This document shows, piece by piece, positions 31,952 to 44,063 of a stretch of 64,000 nt of DNA (the stretch's first letter is position 1; each line of letters begins with the position of its first letter). The position numbers were made by a program, and so were the translations under genes. The notes under the pieces were generated by a model. The model worked only from the letters and a program-made list of their open reading frames with translations. It was not told where the DNA came from and searched no databases. This stretch comes from Combretum micranthum. Its lineage: Eukaryota > Streptophyta > Magnoliopsida > Myrtales > Combretaceae. The DNA lies in contig JAMXBD010000205.1 in NCBI GenBank assembly GCA_024138025.1, positions 126,501-190,500 of the forward strand, written 5' to 3'.

Positions 31952-33619
31952 GGAACATTCCCAGTGAGTATCACATTTCCATCAATCTTCCTCTTGTTAG
32001 ACAGCAATTCCTTGATGAATTTGGCATAGGAAGGCATTCCTTGAATTACTTCTAAGAATGGAATGTTGATGTGCAGCTTTTTGAAAACATCCAGGAATTT
32101 TGAAAATTGCTCATCAAGCTTTTGTTGCTTTAATCTTCCTGGAAAAGGAACGGGAGGAACATATGATTTCACCTCAGGTGGTTTTTGAATAGTTTCCTCC
32201 ATCTTTCGTTTCCCTTTGTTGTTTTGTGGGAATTTCCTCTTCATCTTTAGTAGTTTCCTCAACTGGAGCAATCTCCTTTCCACTTCTCAATGTGATTGCA
32301 TTTACAGTCTTGGGATTCTCCTCCGTGTTGCTTGGTAAAGACCCGATGGTCTATTACTCACTTGCTGTGCAAGTTGATGGAGTTTCCCTTGCAAATCTTG
32401 AATGATTGCATTCTGATTGTTGAGTGAATTTGTTGTGGTAACAATGAAATCCCTCAGTAATGCATCAGTGGATGTTTGAATTTGCTGTTGAGGTGGAGCA
32501 TTTCTCACATATCCTTGTCCTTGAAAACCAGGTGGTGGCTTTAGAACATTGGCATCATTCCGATATGAAAGATTTGGATGATTTCGCATATTCGGATGAT
32601 ATGTGTTTCCAAAATTGCCTTTTTGGAAATTTCCCACATAATTAGCTGCTCGTCATTTGAAGATGATCCATGTGGACACTCAAAAGAGGAGTGTGGTCCT
32701 GAGCAAATCTCACAACAAAACACTTGTTGTTTTTTATTGGAAGTATTTGTAGTTGTGAGTTTACTTACTTGAGTGATGAGAGTAGCCATTTGAGCTTTGA
32801 GTTGTGAGATATCTTCTTTATCTTCCAATGATGCTACTTTGATCTTGTTCTTTCACAACTCCAATTATGAGCAGCAGAAGCTAATTCTTCAATAATCTCA
32901 CTAGCTTCCTCATATGTCTTCCCCATCAGTGATCCGCCCGATGTAGCATCTACTAATGACCTTAAAGCTTCATCAAGACTGAGGTAGAAATTCTCAATTA
33001 GTAGATTATCGGGTAAACCATGGTGTGGACACTTTCTGACCGCCTCTTTGAATCTTTCCCAAGCATCATATAATGATTCTCCAGGGAATTTGGTGAAGTT
33101 GGAAATTTCATTTCTTAATCTGGCGGTTCTTGCTGGAGGGAAAAATCTCTTTAAAAACTTCTTTGTCAGATCAGCCCATGTGGTGATTGAATCTGGAGGT
33201 TGGGAGTTGTACCATGCCAAAGCTTTATCCCTAAGAGAGAAAGGGAAAAGCTGAAGTCGGATGACTTCGTTTCTTACACCATTGAGTTTGACAGTGTTGG
33301 TGTATTGAAGAAATTTGCAATGTGTTCATCTGGCGTCTCATTTGGATATCCCCAAATTGATGTGATTCAACCATTTGAATTAGGGACGGTTTAAGCTCAA
33401 AATTGTTTGCCTCCACAGTGGGCATTCGTATGGCGGGATCTTGAATAGTAGGCACCGTATAGTCTCGAATTGCCCTTGGAGCAGCTGGTTGCAATTGGTT
33501 GTTGTTATCTTGATTTTCGCCATTGCTCCTCTTCTTTGGTTCCTTCTTCTCTGTTGTCGCAGGGTTCTTTCGATTTCTGGATCTAAAGGTAGAATTTCAG
33601 CACTTCTACTTCTTCGCAT
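31948..33619 (-). pseudogene. Element A: gag
   Basis: Starts near 33619 with 'MRRSRSAEILPLDPEIERT'. The main gag domain is at 33220-32834 ('TWADLTKKFLKRFFPPART', 'LRNEISNFTKFPGESLYDAW'). A zinc knuckle, 'CEICSGPHSSFEC' (C-x2-C-x3-H-x4-C), is at about 32720. Mid-gag is Asn/Gln-rich (32637-32302), followed by 'AITLRSGKE', a Lys/Glu-rich stretch and 'LHINIPFLEVIQGMPSYAKF'. At least five small frameshifts separate these blocks. Gag would assemble cytoplasmic particles and package RNA. Confidence 0.88.
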
Positions 33620-33705
33620 ATAACCTGCAAAGAGAAAAGGAAAATTTCAAACTAAATTTAAACCTAAACTACTAGCAAAGCTGAAGTTAGTCTAATATTA
33701 ATAAA

Positions 33706-33723
33706 TCCCCGGCAACGGCGCCA
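33706..33723 (-). other. Element A: primer binding site (tRNA-Asp type)
   Basis: The minus strand reads TGGCGCCGTTGCCGGGGA, the Athila-type PBS, seven bases inside the 5' LTR end at 33731. It has no mismatch to the motif I know for this lineage. Confidence 0.92.
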
Positions 33724-33730
33724 GAAAACT

Positions 33731-35504
33731 TGATGTGCTGTGATAAGTATTGAATTTTAAAGCATATTTCTAGCAAGCGCACTAGGTCTTCTATTGTAAT
33801 ATAGCATGAATAAAGTGTCGATCCCACAAGGATTTACTAACTACTAGACAATTATCAACTAATACTAATATCTAGGCAATTGATCTTTTTAAATGATTAA
33901 GTTAAACTAACTTATCTAACTAATTATCTATATGAAATGCAATGAGCTTTTAAAGAGAGGGATATGGTGAAAAGTGTGGGAAGGAAGAATCCACTTTAAA
34001 CTATTGCTAATCAACTTGAACTCATGTTATAATGATAATTAGATTCATGAACATTCATAAGAAATTATCAAGATTTAAAAACAAAGTTTGAAAACCTTTT
34101 AAACCACAAAACAATTCAATAACTTCCGTTAAATAAATCATTAGTGGAATCAAAATTACAATTATAAATCTCCCGATTCTATAATTGACTAATACTTTAT
34201 ATTAAAATCTCCTAATTCCTTAGTGAGAAATCAACATAAAACATTGCATTAATATTCATGGATAATTTCTAAACTAGATTAAACTACGCCGCTTCCGCAA
34301 TTGCAATTTAATCTCAATTTATGAATTCATGTGAACACTAATTTCCCTTCCGAGTTATTAGAATTCTTATACACCAAAACATGATGAATAATCAGAATTC
34401 AATATGAATATTTCATGATTCTAAATATCTATAACATGGATTCAAAAATCATCTTAGCATGTTTAAAGCTTCATCAACTTCCCACAAAAAGAATTTAGCT
34501 ACTCATGGATGATGATTCAACAATCAAATAAGAAATTGCAAATGATTTCATTATGATCAGAATATTCAAGTATATGAATTGCATAAAAAGAATAAGATTA
34601 GAAATCACCAATTCAAAATACTAAAGCTTCACTTGCAAATCTTGTATAACTTCAAATCTCTTCAAAATCTCTTATGAAATGCCTATTCTAAATATTCTAA
34701 AGCTACTTGTAGTACTGATATTTGGTTGCTTGGATGATTCTGAATGAGGGGAAGACCCCCTATTTATAGGAAAAATTTCGTAAAAACATTTAATGAGCTT
34801 TGCTGTTTCTCAATGTACGCCGGCCGTTATGGATCCTACGCCGGCGGCTTACAGGCGGCGTATCTTCAAATTGTCCTTTGCGCAGGCAGTGCACTGGCAG
34901 CCTTCAATATCTGTTACAATGTAGGCCGCTTCAACGCCGGCGGCTTTGAACGTAGATCTAGCCGGCGTATGTAGTCAGAAATGAAGCGTTGGGCAGATTT
35001 ATAACGAACGCCGTCCCAAGGCCGGCGGCTTTGACACCGGCGTAGGCATTCCAACAGATGTGTTGCTTCATTTTCCTTCAAGTGTTGGATCTTCATGTCT
35101 CTTCAATTCTTCCATGTACACTGCCTCAAGGCCGGCGGCTTTCATGCCGGCTTATAATGTAACTCCTTCAAAGCTGGTGATGTTTCAGTTCTGGGCTGCC
35201 GGCCTTCATTTACGCTGGCTTCTTCATCTTCTACGCCGGCAGCTTTGAGGCGGCTTTGAATGTTGTTTAACTTGTGCTGGGCAAAGCTGGCTGTGCAACG
35301 GCCTTGGATTTTACGCCGTCTGAAAGCCGGCGGCTTTCAATGATGAATTGCCGGCCTTGACTTCAATTTTTCCTCTTTTCAATTCAAATTCACTTGTTTT
35401 GATTTCTTTATCCAAATTAGTCCTGAAACATAAAATTTAATCAAAACAAATATCCATTCTAGCTCAATTGATTATCAAGATTTGTACAAAATATGATCTT
35501 ATCA
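33731..35504 (-). repeat. Element A: 5' LTR
   Basis: A 1,774-bp LTR. In minus orientation it starts TGATAAGATCATATTTTG at 35504 and ends CAGCACATCA at 33731. The TATA box is at 34761-34768. U3 (34769-35504) contains about eleven GCCGGC palindromes at 34810-35350. TSD cacta follows at 35505-35509. Short ORFs inside (for example 34744-34974) are not genes. Confidence 0.95.
34761..34768 (-). promoter_or_regulatory. Element A: TATA box in the 5' LTR
   Basis: The minus strand reads CCTATAAATAGGGGG. It lies about 50 bp downstream of the GCCGGC motif cluster in element orientation. The same TATA context (tatttatagg on plus) is kept in the 3' LTR (23515-23522) and in element G (62161-62168). Confidence 0.75.
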
Positions 35505-36088
35505 CACTACAAAATTAAATCCTTTTCCTAAAAATATCTTATGAGTGCAAAAAGAGGGATTGATACCTTTCATATATGAAATTTTCCAAGCGATGGCTAG
35601 CTTGTGAGCTCTAAGGACCGTGAGTAATTGATCTTTCTATTCTTAGACAAGTCTGAGGCTATAATAACCGACAGTTTGGAGTCTTCTACAAGAAAGGCAT
35701 ACTCCAAAAAGCTTGACAGTTGTTTTAATACCAAAACAGGCAGTTCTTCAATGGAACTCTTAAGTCTTGCCTCATTTTCCTTCTTCAACTCTTCATACCC
35801 ATCTAAAGGTGTAACTTCTTTTGTAGAATCAAGCTACTTAATATATGCTTCCACCTGTGGGGTATTGACGCATTCCTCCTCTCCCTTTGTCAAGCTCAGC
35901 TCTAACTCATCTTTACATAATAAATCTCCATAATGATCTTCCACAGAGGAGTCAATAGTGTCAATGGCACAACATGGATCATCTGCATTGAATGGATATG
36001 GCTTATCCAATGTGATGTCACCAACTACACATGGAATTGTGAAACTGCCTGGATCCTTCAGCTTTGGGGGAAGCTTGTTCTAGATGAT
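35505..36088 (-). pseudogene. Element C: RT linker and protease remnant lacking the catalytic Asp
   Basis: Continuation of C across the Athila A insertion. The linker at 35788-35600 has 'SIEELPVLVLKQLSSFLEYA'. Further upstream, at about 36083-36010, 'LKDPGSFTIPCVVGDITLDK' marks the start of protease. This jumps directly to the post-protease segment 'NADDPCCAIDTIDSSVEDH' (about 36000-35930). Compared with element A, about 125 codons including the active-site Asp are gone, apparently without leaving the frame. Position 36084-36088, atgat, is the TSD of solo LTR H. Confidence 0.8.
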
Positions 36089-37854
36089 TATTGTAAAAAA
36101 AAAAATGTGAAATTCAATGTTTATGTTCCAATGATCATTGACCGAGTTTTTCAAATTTATAAATGTTTTCTAAATCAACAACTGGAGTCTCACAGGGCAA
36201 ACACACCTATCAAATGTAGCATAGTAAATGATTTAGGTTAGTCCCAAAGGAATGATTGGCATCTAGTATACTCTCAATCCCATTAATTGTCTAGCCAAAG
36301 GAAGAGTTTAGAAAATCATAAAGGAAAAATAAACTATACTAAGTTAGAAATATAAACAAATGTTTAATGGGCAAAATGAGAAATAAACCTGTAACTTCTA
36401 TGAAATAGTAGCTTATGGTTACTTCACCAATTCCCTATCAAAATGATTTCTTAAGGACAATAACTTCTTAAAAGCTGTTTGAAATGGTGTTTATACCGTC
36501 GGATTCTCTAATTTAAACTAAAGCTTCTCTCGAAGTCAATAGCTCTAGATCTAACTAAAACCAGTAATTTGAAGTTTTAATTAGACTCGCAAAAAGAATA
36601 GGAATCTATTGTTTGAAAAAGACAACTCAATGAATTTTTGAAACAAGTGACAGAAAGTCTTTACCCATTCCTTGGCAAGGGGTAGTTAGGATCGACTCCA
36701 TTAGCAAATATAGATCTATTCAATTGAATGATCACTCGATCTATTCAATTAAAATCAATCGTGGATCTAAAAGAATGCCCTCTTCCTTTAAAAATCACAA
36801 GTAAATTTCAAGTTACTAATAACAAACACCAAATCAAATTTACTTGAAAGCGCATTTGAAATCAAACTGAATCAGGAATTGGATTCGTAATCCCTAAGCT
36901 GTTGGAGTTTATTTCTCCATGAATTTATCAAATAAGCACAGATAAAAAGAAATAAAACAAGTTCAAAAGATGAATCACTTAATTGCTCAGAAATTTATAG
37001 AAATTACAAATATTGGGTTAAATTGATTTTACCTAGAAAACAGAAGATATTTTCAAGTAAAAAGAAATAGAAATTCTTTTACTCGAAAATCCTTTAGAAA
37101 ATCTACTCTACGTTAATACTGATTTACACTGTTAATACATACTTTATAATGCACACTTGCACATTTATTTATAGACTATTAGGTATAGAAAGCATGGCCA
37201 TCTTTATTTGACACGTGACAAATTCGACATATCATTTCTAATAGAATTTGGTAGCTTTTCACACGCGCAAATGATCTGTGAAAACACTCATCGAAGGTCG
37301 CATGCTCTATTGGTCGAGGCTTGTATTCAGCAGGATCAAGCTCGACTTCAGGAAATTCCTAAACAAACTGTGTGTTTTTGTCCATTACTCTATTGAGGGT
37401 AAAATTGAGAGAGTTGATGGTCAACTTGTTGAGGCTCAAGGTAATCTTGTTGAAGAATTGGTCTGGTGAAACAATTGTCGAGGGTAGAGTTTTGAGGCAC
37501 GACTTTGAGGCTCGACAATGTATTTTCTTCAGAATGATGCTTGATTGCTTGGACTGAAGTCAAGGGTCATGTCGAGGGCTCATATTTGAGGCTCAATAGA
37601 CCAATTTTTTACTGTCTTCTTTCTCTGTTTGGCATCGACCGTGTCTTTTCAAGGCTTGACTTTTGCATTTTTTACTTTAATTGTTGTTTTTGCTCTAGAT
37701 CTGCATTAAAACACTTGTTTACTCCTTAATTGATTATAAGATTTTTAAAAAAACATAATTTACCAAAGCATAATTTTTACAGGATTTTATCAGAAATTCT
37801 TAGAAAATTAAGCTCAAAATCTTATGAAAAATATAGAGTAAAAATAACTTATCA
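36089..37854 (-). repeat. Element H: solo LTR of the D family, nested in C
   Basis: A 1,766-bp LTR, related along its length to the D LTR at 19398-21157, flanked by the TSD atgat (36084-36088 and 37855-37859). The plus-strand start reads tattgtaaaa instead of the expected tg, so one terminal dinucleotide is mutated. The other end is acttatca. The TATA box (plus tatttata) is at 37166-37173. No internal region is present. The gag frame of C resumes directly on the other side. Confidence 0.85.
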
Positions 37855-37859
37855 ATGAT

Positions 37860-39780
37860 AGAAGAACAACTCGCCCCAACTTCCACAATAGAAACATCCT
37901 CTAATCTTTACTTGTTAGACAAAAGCTCTTTCAAAAATTTAGCATGCTTAGGCATCCACAAAAGTGCTTCAACAAAAGGAATATTAATATGCAATTGCTT
38001 AAACAAGTCAAGAAACTTACCAAATTGTTCTTTATCCTTTGTCTGATTAAGGCGAGTTAGGTATGGAATCCTAGGCATGTATTCCTTCAAGGCTGGCAGT
38101 TGTGAACTCCTTTCTTTCTATGACTTTTTAGATTCCTCCTCCTCTTATCTAGACTGCTGATCTTCTTCTTTCTCTGACTCCTTTGGTATGTCGGATTGTA
38201 ACTCCTTCCCACTCCTCAAGGTAACAGCTTTTGCTTGTTCCCTTGGATTAAGCTCTGTATTGCTAGGAAGGGAGCCTTGTTGTCTCTCAAACATTAGCTT
38301 AGCTAATTGACCAATTTGCTTTTCAAGATTATGGATAGAAGCCTCATGATTCCGATGTCTGGCCTCTGAGCTATGGATGAATTGAGTGATGAGACCTTCC
38401 AAACCTAGCTTCTTTTCTAGTGGTGGTAAAGTAGGAGATAGTGGAGGTACTGGTAAAACTAAAAATTATTGAGGGGCTTGCAATTGTTGCTGTAATGGCT
38501 TGTGGAAAACTTAATCCTTGTGCATTTTGGTTACTCCACAAAAAATTAGGATGATCTTTCTAATCGGGATTGTATGTGTTACTGTATAGATTGTAATTGC
38601 CAGCTCCTCTATTAAACTTGTTCATATAATTAGCTTCCTCTATGCTTGGATTGACACTAAGAACATATGATTCTTCAATTTGACAACCTAAAAAACTCTT
38701 AGAAACAGCATCCTGAGGTAAACCATCCATGTTGGATTGCATTCAACTCATCTGAGCCACAAGCGATGCCACTTGTGCCTACAGTTGAGAAACCTTTTTT
38801 ACTCATACATGGTAGCTGCTTGTCTTGATCTGTTCTTCTCACTGTGCTAATTGAAGGTGTTCCTTGCCATTTCCTCAATCAATTCATATGCATCAGGAGC
38901 ACTCTTCTTCATCAAGCAAACACCAGCCCAAGCATCTATCATCATCTTTAATTGATCACCACGGGAGGTGTAGAAAATCCTAACCAAATTGTGTAGGGAA
39001 ATCCCGTGATGAGGACAATGCCTTAGAAGTTCTTTGAACCTTTGCCAGACTTCATAAAGTGATTCACCCTCATACTAGTGGAAGGAGAATATCTCATTTC
39101 TCAACTGAATCATCTCATTTGGTGGGAAGAATTGCTCCAAAAATTTCCATGCTACTTGATCCTAATTGGTTAAAGAGTGAGGAGGTAATGAATTCAACCA
39201 GCTTCTTGCCTTATCCCTAAGAGAAAAAGGGAATAGTCTAAGGCGTATTGTATCATCGAATACCTATTGCTTTTAATAGTAGTACAAATCTACAGAAAAT
39301 TTGTTAAATGATCATGTGGGTCTTCAAAATCTCCTCCTCCAAACTAATTTACCTACACTATCTAAATTAAAGTAAGCTTCAACTCAAAGTTGTTTGCCTG
39401 TATTGTAGGCCACGCAATAGATGGTGCAACTTCATTGACCTTGGGCATGAAATATTCCCACATCGGTCTATGGTTTTCATTAACAACTTGATTCGGTTCA
39501 TTCTCATTCTCCATAATCTAATTCAGTTGATTCTCATTCCCAACGACTTGAATCGGGTTGTTCGGATTTCTTGCAACTTGATGTGGATCGTTTTGATTTC
39601 CATCAGCAGCTCAATTTAAGTCATTTCCTTCTTTGTTACCATCCATGATTTCTAAATTCATAGGATTAACCCTTCTTTCTCTAATCTCCTATGGAATGTC
39701 CTATCGATCTCTGGGTCAAAATTAAGTTCTTCTTAGTTCTTCTAACGAAGAACTTTTTCTAATCAACTACAAAAGAGGTC
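37860..39780 (-). pseudogene. Element C: gag
   Basis: Minus-strand Athila gag with many stops. From N to C: a short basic start region near 39780-39650; the gag domain at about 39290-38850 (readable pieces 'FLEQFFPPNEMIQLRNEIF', 'EGESLYEVWQRFKELLRHC'); a mid region at 38742-38560 ('NYMNKFNRGAGNYNLYSNT'); 38402-38145 with 'AKAVTLRSGKELQ'; and 38090-37908 with 'KFLDLFKQLHINIPFVEAL' and 'MPKHAKFLKELLSNK'. No zinc-knuckle cysteines are visible. Solo LTR H interrupts it just after the last block. Confidence 0.82.
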
Positions 39781-39894
39781 AACTGGATCAAAATTAATAT
39801 GATATGTCCAGTAAGAGAAAGAATTAAATTGCAAAATAAAATAAATGACTAAAGTAGCAGGTACTAAGGCTTTTCCTAATATTGCCTTGCCAGA

Positions 39895-39912
39895 TCTCCG
39901 GCAACAGCACCA
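39895..39912 (-). other. Element C: degenerate tRNA-Asp-type primer binding site
   Basis: The minus strand reads TGGTGCTGTTGCCGGAGA, three mismatches from the Athila PBS in element A, at the expected distance inside the LTR that starts at 39919. Confidence 0.8.
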
Positions 39913-39918
39913 AAAACT

Positions 39919-41277
39919 TGATGCACTACTACTGATCGTATCAAATTATAAAATTTATAAACTCAATTCAACTCCTATGATCAAGCTAAGCAATTATACC
40001 TATCTATACTAGTATATGGTTATAAATGGGGGTCGTCCACAAGGATCTAAGGAACAATTACTAGTATTACTCTTTTTCTACTATTTAGCCTAAAATATGA
40101 AGCAATATCAATGATTAACTAATAATTAACTAAATTATCAAACCTTAAGATTAATTGTTTATGCTTTAACGACTTAGAAATCAATCACAAGACATACCCT
40201 TTATCTTGATCCATCCCAAACCTTAATTTTTTTATACCAAAAGATTGATTTAGTGAATTATTTATGCTTTGCATTGCATAATCACACAATTAAATCAATT
40301 ACTCTCTCGAGTTAATCAATTCCTAATCTTACATGAGATAATGGACACCTCTCCTTCACTAACGCCATATAAGATCGCATTAAAGATCAAGATTCTTAAA
40401 CAAAGGTTTATGTAGAACATCAAAGTTTCCTTACCTCTAGGTGAAATATGTAATTTTTTTATTCATATAGATCTATCTTATTAGATGAAACCTCTTTCTA
40501 TCTAACAAGAACCATGCAAGCAATCAACTTTGTACACTAATCAATTGCAAGAAAGTTAAAACACATGAATAGATACAAAACATAAACTTTTCACTAATCA
40601 AAACAAATTCAAATCATTTGAATTTAGGATTTCACAAGATTCAGGGTACAAAGAATTACTCCTCCATAGGATTTACAATAAATACAACAAATCTAGAGAA
40701 GTAAAGATTAAACATCATAAAACAATGGAACCCTTGATTTGTCTTGCAATCTCCAATGGATCTAAAGCAATTTCTCCTTCTTAGCAACTCTTTTCTCTCT
40801 TAGGGATCTTGGAAATGTTAAAGGATGATAAACTGAAAGGTTTGGATGAATATTTATAGAATTGTAAGCATCTTACAATGTACCCGCCATGTACACGATC
40901 GTGCTCGAGGTAAGGTACTTTGAAAACTCTTCAATTCCTTTGCTGATCAAGTTCTTTCCATCAACACAACCTTATACAATTCTTGGGTAGCAACTTAGGC
41001 ACATTTTAGAGTAGTTTCTAGTCACTTTTCACCCTTAAACTCTAGCATATACATGCCTATGCTGTAGGTTATGTACATTGTAAAAATCAACTTTTATATA
41101 CTTTGTCAATTTTTTCTCGTTTTTGCTTGAATCATCCTTAAATCTTTGAAATACATCTTTAAACCCTGAAATCAAATATTAATCAATTAAGTACCATTTT
41201 CTTAGTAAATTCACATCAAATCTATATAAAATCATATCAAATAAGTATTATGAATAAGGATCTTTTAACACTTATCA
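39919..41277 (-). repeat. Element C: 5' LTR
   Basis: A 1,359-bp LTR from tgatgcacta to aacacttatca on the plus strand. The TATA box (plus tatttata) is at 40851-40858. The following atatc (41278-41282) should be one TSD copy; the partner is left of the window. No second copy of this LTR is in the window, so its ends rest on the PBS position and TG..CA termini. Confidence 0.8.
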
Positions 41278-41575
41278 ATATCTTAGTGACGTTTCTCCTA
41301 TTTTTGTGATGGTGTTATAGACCCATTAGCATAGAAAACATTTGATTTCATTGATTATGATAAGTTGAAAATTGCACCTGAAAGGAGTTTTACTATTGAG
41401 AAATTGAGGAAGATTGAAAAGAAGTTTGTAATATCCCCTTATTTGCAGGACATCACACATGAATTGGAATCATTAAAACATGTAAGGTATGGTGTATCCT
41501 ATATTGAATTACCTTCTTCTAACATAAAACTCCTTCCTTCTGTTGTACAAGCACCAAAGTTAGAACTGAAATAGT
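41278..41575 (+). pseudogene. B1: plus-strand pol fragment, the site into which C inserted
   Basis: A short plus-strand piece of an Athila-like polyprotein between protease and RT. The open frame at 41365-41574 reads 'MKIAPERSFTIEKLRKIEKK' and 'VRYGVSYIELPSSN'. It is homologous to the minus-strand segment at about 57000-56740 of B2, so it belongs to the same family in the opposite orientation. The match stops abruptly at 41575, where truncated LTR F3 begins. It is not a host gene. Confidence 0.8.
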
Positions 41576-44063
41576 ATATAATATTATTAGAGTCTATAAG
41601 CTCACTAACATAATCTTTTATTTATGCTTTTATGTATTTTACAATTTATTTATTTATTTTATGCAAATTATTAAGACCAGTCTTTTTAGTCTTAAACTTG
41701 TCCTTATCATGTCAAAACAATTTTTTTTTTCTTATTGGACTTGTCCATAATCTATGTCCAAAGGACCTTGACATAAATCTAAGACTCTTATGATTTTCTT
41801 ATCTATTTTCTTGTTTTTCTGAAAGGACTTGCCCACATCTAAGTCTAGTAAGCCTTGATACAACCTAAGACTTTCTAAAACTTGACCTTTACTTATGTAC
41901 CTATTTAATTTTCTGTTTTTTATTCTTGATATGAATTATTTTTTTCATACTACATAACTACAAGTTCATATTCATGCATGATCATACTGTTGTTGTCTTG
42001 ATGAAATAAAAAGGAGTTCTTCTCTTTTATAAAAAAAAATAATTAATAAGACTAAAACTCACTATAGAAATAATTTTGTCAATTAGGAAGAATTCTAATT
42101 AAAACTTTGGATTATGTTTCAACAACGTCCGTTTAAAAAATTTAAGTAAGTTCATCATAAATTTTTAGTATTGTTACTATGCAAAGCTTCTTCAAGATTT
42201 AATTTTGTGGTTCCATTACTCTCTCTTTTCAAAATACTAATATGAATTTATTATTGAACCTTAATGTTGATAATTCTTTATTATGAAAATTTTTCTTATA
42301 AACTTCTTTATAAGATTTATACCAACACCTTAAGAAACACTAAGAATAAGACAAGTATTTTTAGTCAAGTTAAAATCAACTCACTAGTTAAAAGTTCACT
42401 TAAGAAATAAAATTGATAGACTACTTAAAAGATCAAATTTTGGAAAAGTTAAGAAAATATAGTTAAAATGAAATTTTGTAAACTTCGCTCTTTAACTCCT
42501 AAAATAAATTATGTTATCAAAAATTGTTATTGAGACAATACTACCATAACATGCATATAATGTGAGTTCATATATGTATTAAAATGATTTTTCAATTATA
42601 CAAATATCTATATGCTTGCTATGGGATTTTTTTATGATGAAAAGCTTAAAAAAAATTTCGTTTTGAGGGCTGAGAATTTCCTAACGGTTCTATACAAATC
42701 CATTTTAGAACCCAAATGGATTTATATGATAATAAAAACCTTAGAAATAGGTAGATCTTTTCAAGTAGGTAAAAAACGACATAATATGTAAAATTCTGAG
42801 TTAAAATAAGCAAGTTATGACCACTTTAAATTGAAATATTTTGCACCATCGAATTTTGACGAACATAGTAAGCTAGAATTAGCAAGTTAAAGTAGAATTT
42901 CCATGAGATATTCATTTTAGGTGTTTCTCTTATTTAGATGACATGGAGGGCAACTTCCCTTATCCCAGTGATTACTTTGATTAGTGGATTTTCCGTACTA
43001 TGGTTGAGTGAGTCTATTTTCTTAAACTTCGTACTTATGTTTTTTCTTGTAGTATAATGGCACTAGAATAGGAAAAGATAAAAATCGGAAAATGCATGTG
43101 CCTTATAAGATTGGTTGAAATTATACTAAGCATATCGAGGCCCAAATTGTCAGTAATCAAATGATTGCTTAGTATTATATTGGAGTGTCTGCGAATTCTA
43201 TGATCGCCACTAAGATTATTATTATGATAAAGGAACCAAATTAAATGAACTAATACATATCACGAAGTAAGTCACATTGCATTCATTACTAAATCCTTGG
43301 TGGGACAAGAGTATGGTAGTGAGGTACGCAGGGGCCCAAAAATTTGCTTTTATCATCTTTGGCACGTAGGAGCCCTATGAACTACATTTTTAAAGCTAAG
43401 TAGTAGCCTAAAAGAACTACAAAATCTATTATTTGCTAACTTTGGTCGTATGGGCCTGGAATACCTAACCTTAAATGGAGGGTGTAAATCCATTCAACAT
43501 ATGATTTCCAGTTAATCATGTGTATTGATTGCTTCTGTGTTTGCTGCATTACATATGTTTGCTTAAATTAACTTATTTGAAAGTTGTTGTAATGAGTACA
43601 TTGTTATGGAAATATTTCTCACTAAGTGAGTAAGCTTACACCCACTTAGATACCTTTTGTAACTCCCCTTTTTTTGGTTGAAATCCTAGGGATACTTTAC
43701 ACAAGTATTGACCTTTTGGCATCCAGGAGCTTTTGAAAGAAGTCGTGGCCTAAGGAGTAGACTTAGACTTCTAAGGAAAACTCCTTCATATTTATCTTTT
43801 GAAGAATTAGTTTATGGACTAAAGTATATATTCTGATGAGAATATGCCCTCTTTGATTTCTGTAAGACTCTTTATTTAATGAACTTATTTGTACTGTTAT
43901 GATTTTCATTCTTAATCGCTATTATGCATATCTCCTTGAACTATTTGTTTCAAAGTATGGTTCTCTATGATCGCGAAAGTACACCTTACAACTTGCATCG
44001 AAGCTTTCGCGTGACTAAGGTAGTCATTCTTAAGCTTTAATATTGAGTGGAGTAGGATGTCAC
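41576..44063 (+). repeat. Element F3: truncated LTR of the 3.8-kb family (left part)
   Basis: The reverse complement of this segment aligns with F1, F2 and F4. For example 43960-44063 matches the reverse complement of about 50945-51040. Its orientation is opposite to theirs. The LTR is cut at 41576, so its U3 with the TATA box is missing. It is interrupted at 44064 by F2 and ends at 48056-48087. Similarity to the other copies is clear but low in the AT-rich middle. No ORF. Confidence 0.75.

Larger units (their letters stand above)
22479..35504 (-). mobile_element. Element A: complete Athila-lineage Ty3/gypsy retrotransposon nested in C
   Basis: A 13,026-bp element with LTRs 22479-24264 (3') and 33731-35504 (5'), flanked by the perfect TSD cacta (22474-22478 and 35505-35509). 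Minus-strand order: 5' LTR, tRNA-Asp-type PBS, gag, protease, RT, RNase H, integrase, a GCCGGC-rich spacer, a 3' ORF, long 3' UTR, polypurine tract, 3' LTR. LTRs start TGATAAGATCAT and end CAGCACATCA. The PBS, the LTR length and the extra 3' ORF identify the Athila lineage. The two LTRs differ only by scattered substitutions and small indels by eye, so insertion is relatively recent. The gag and pol frames already carry several frameshifts. Confidence 0.95.

Noticed and set aside
41365..41574. Plus-strand host gene
   Set aside because: The same sequence occurs on the minus strand in B2 between protease and RT. It is retrotransposon pol.
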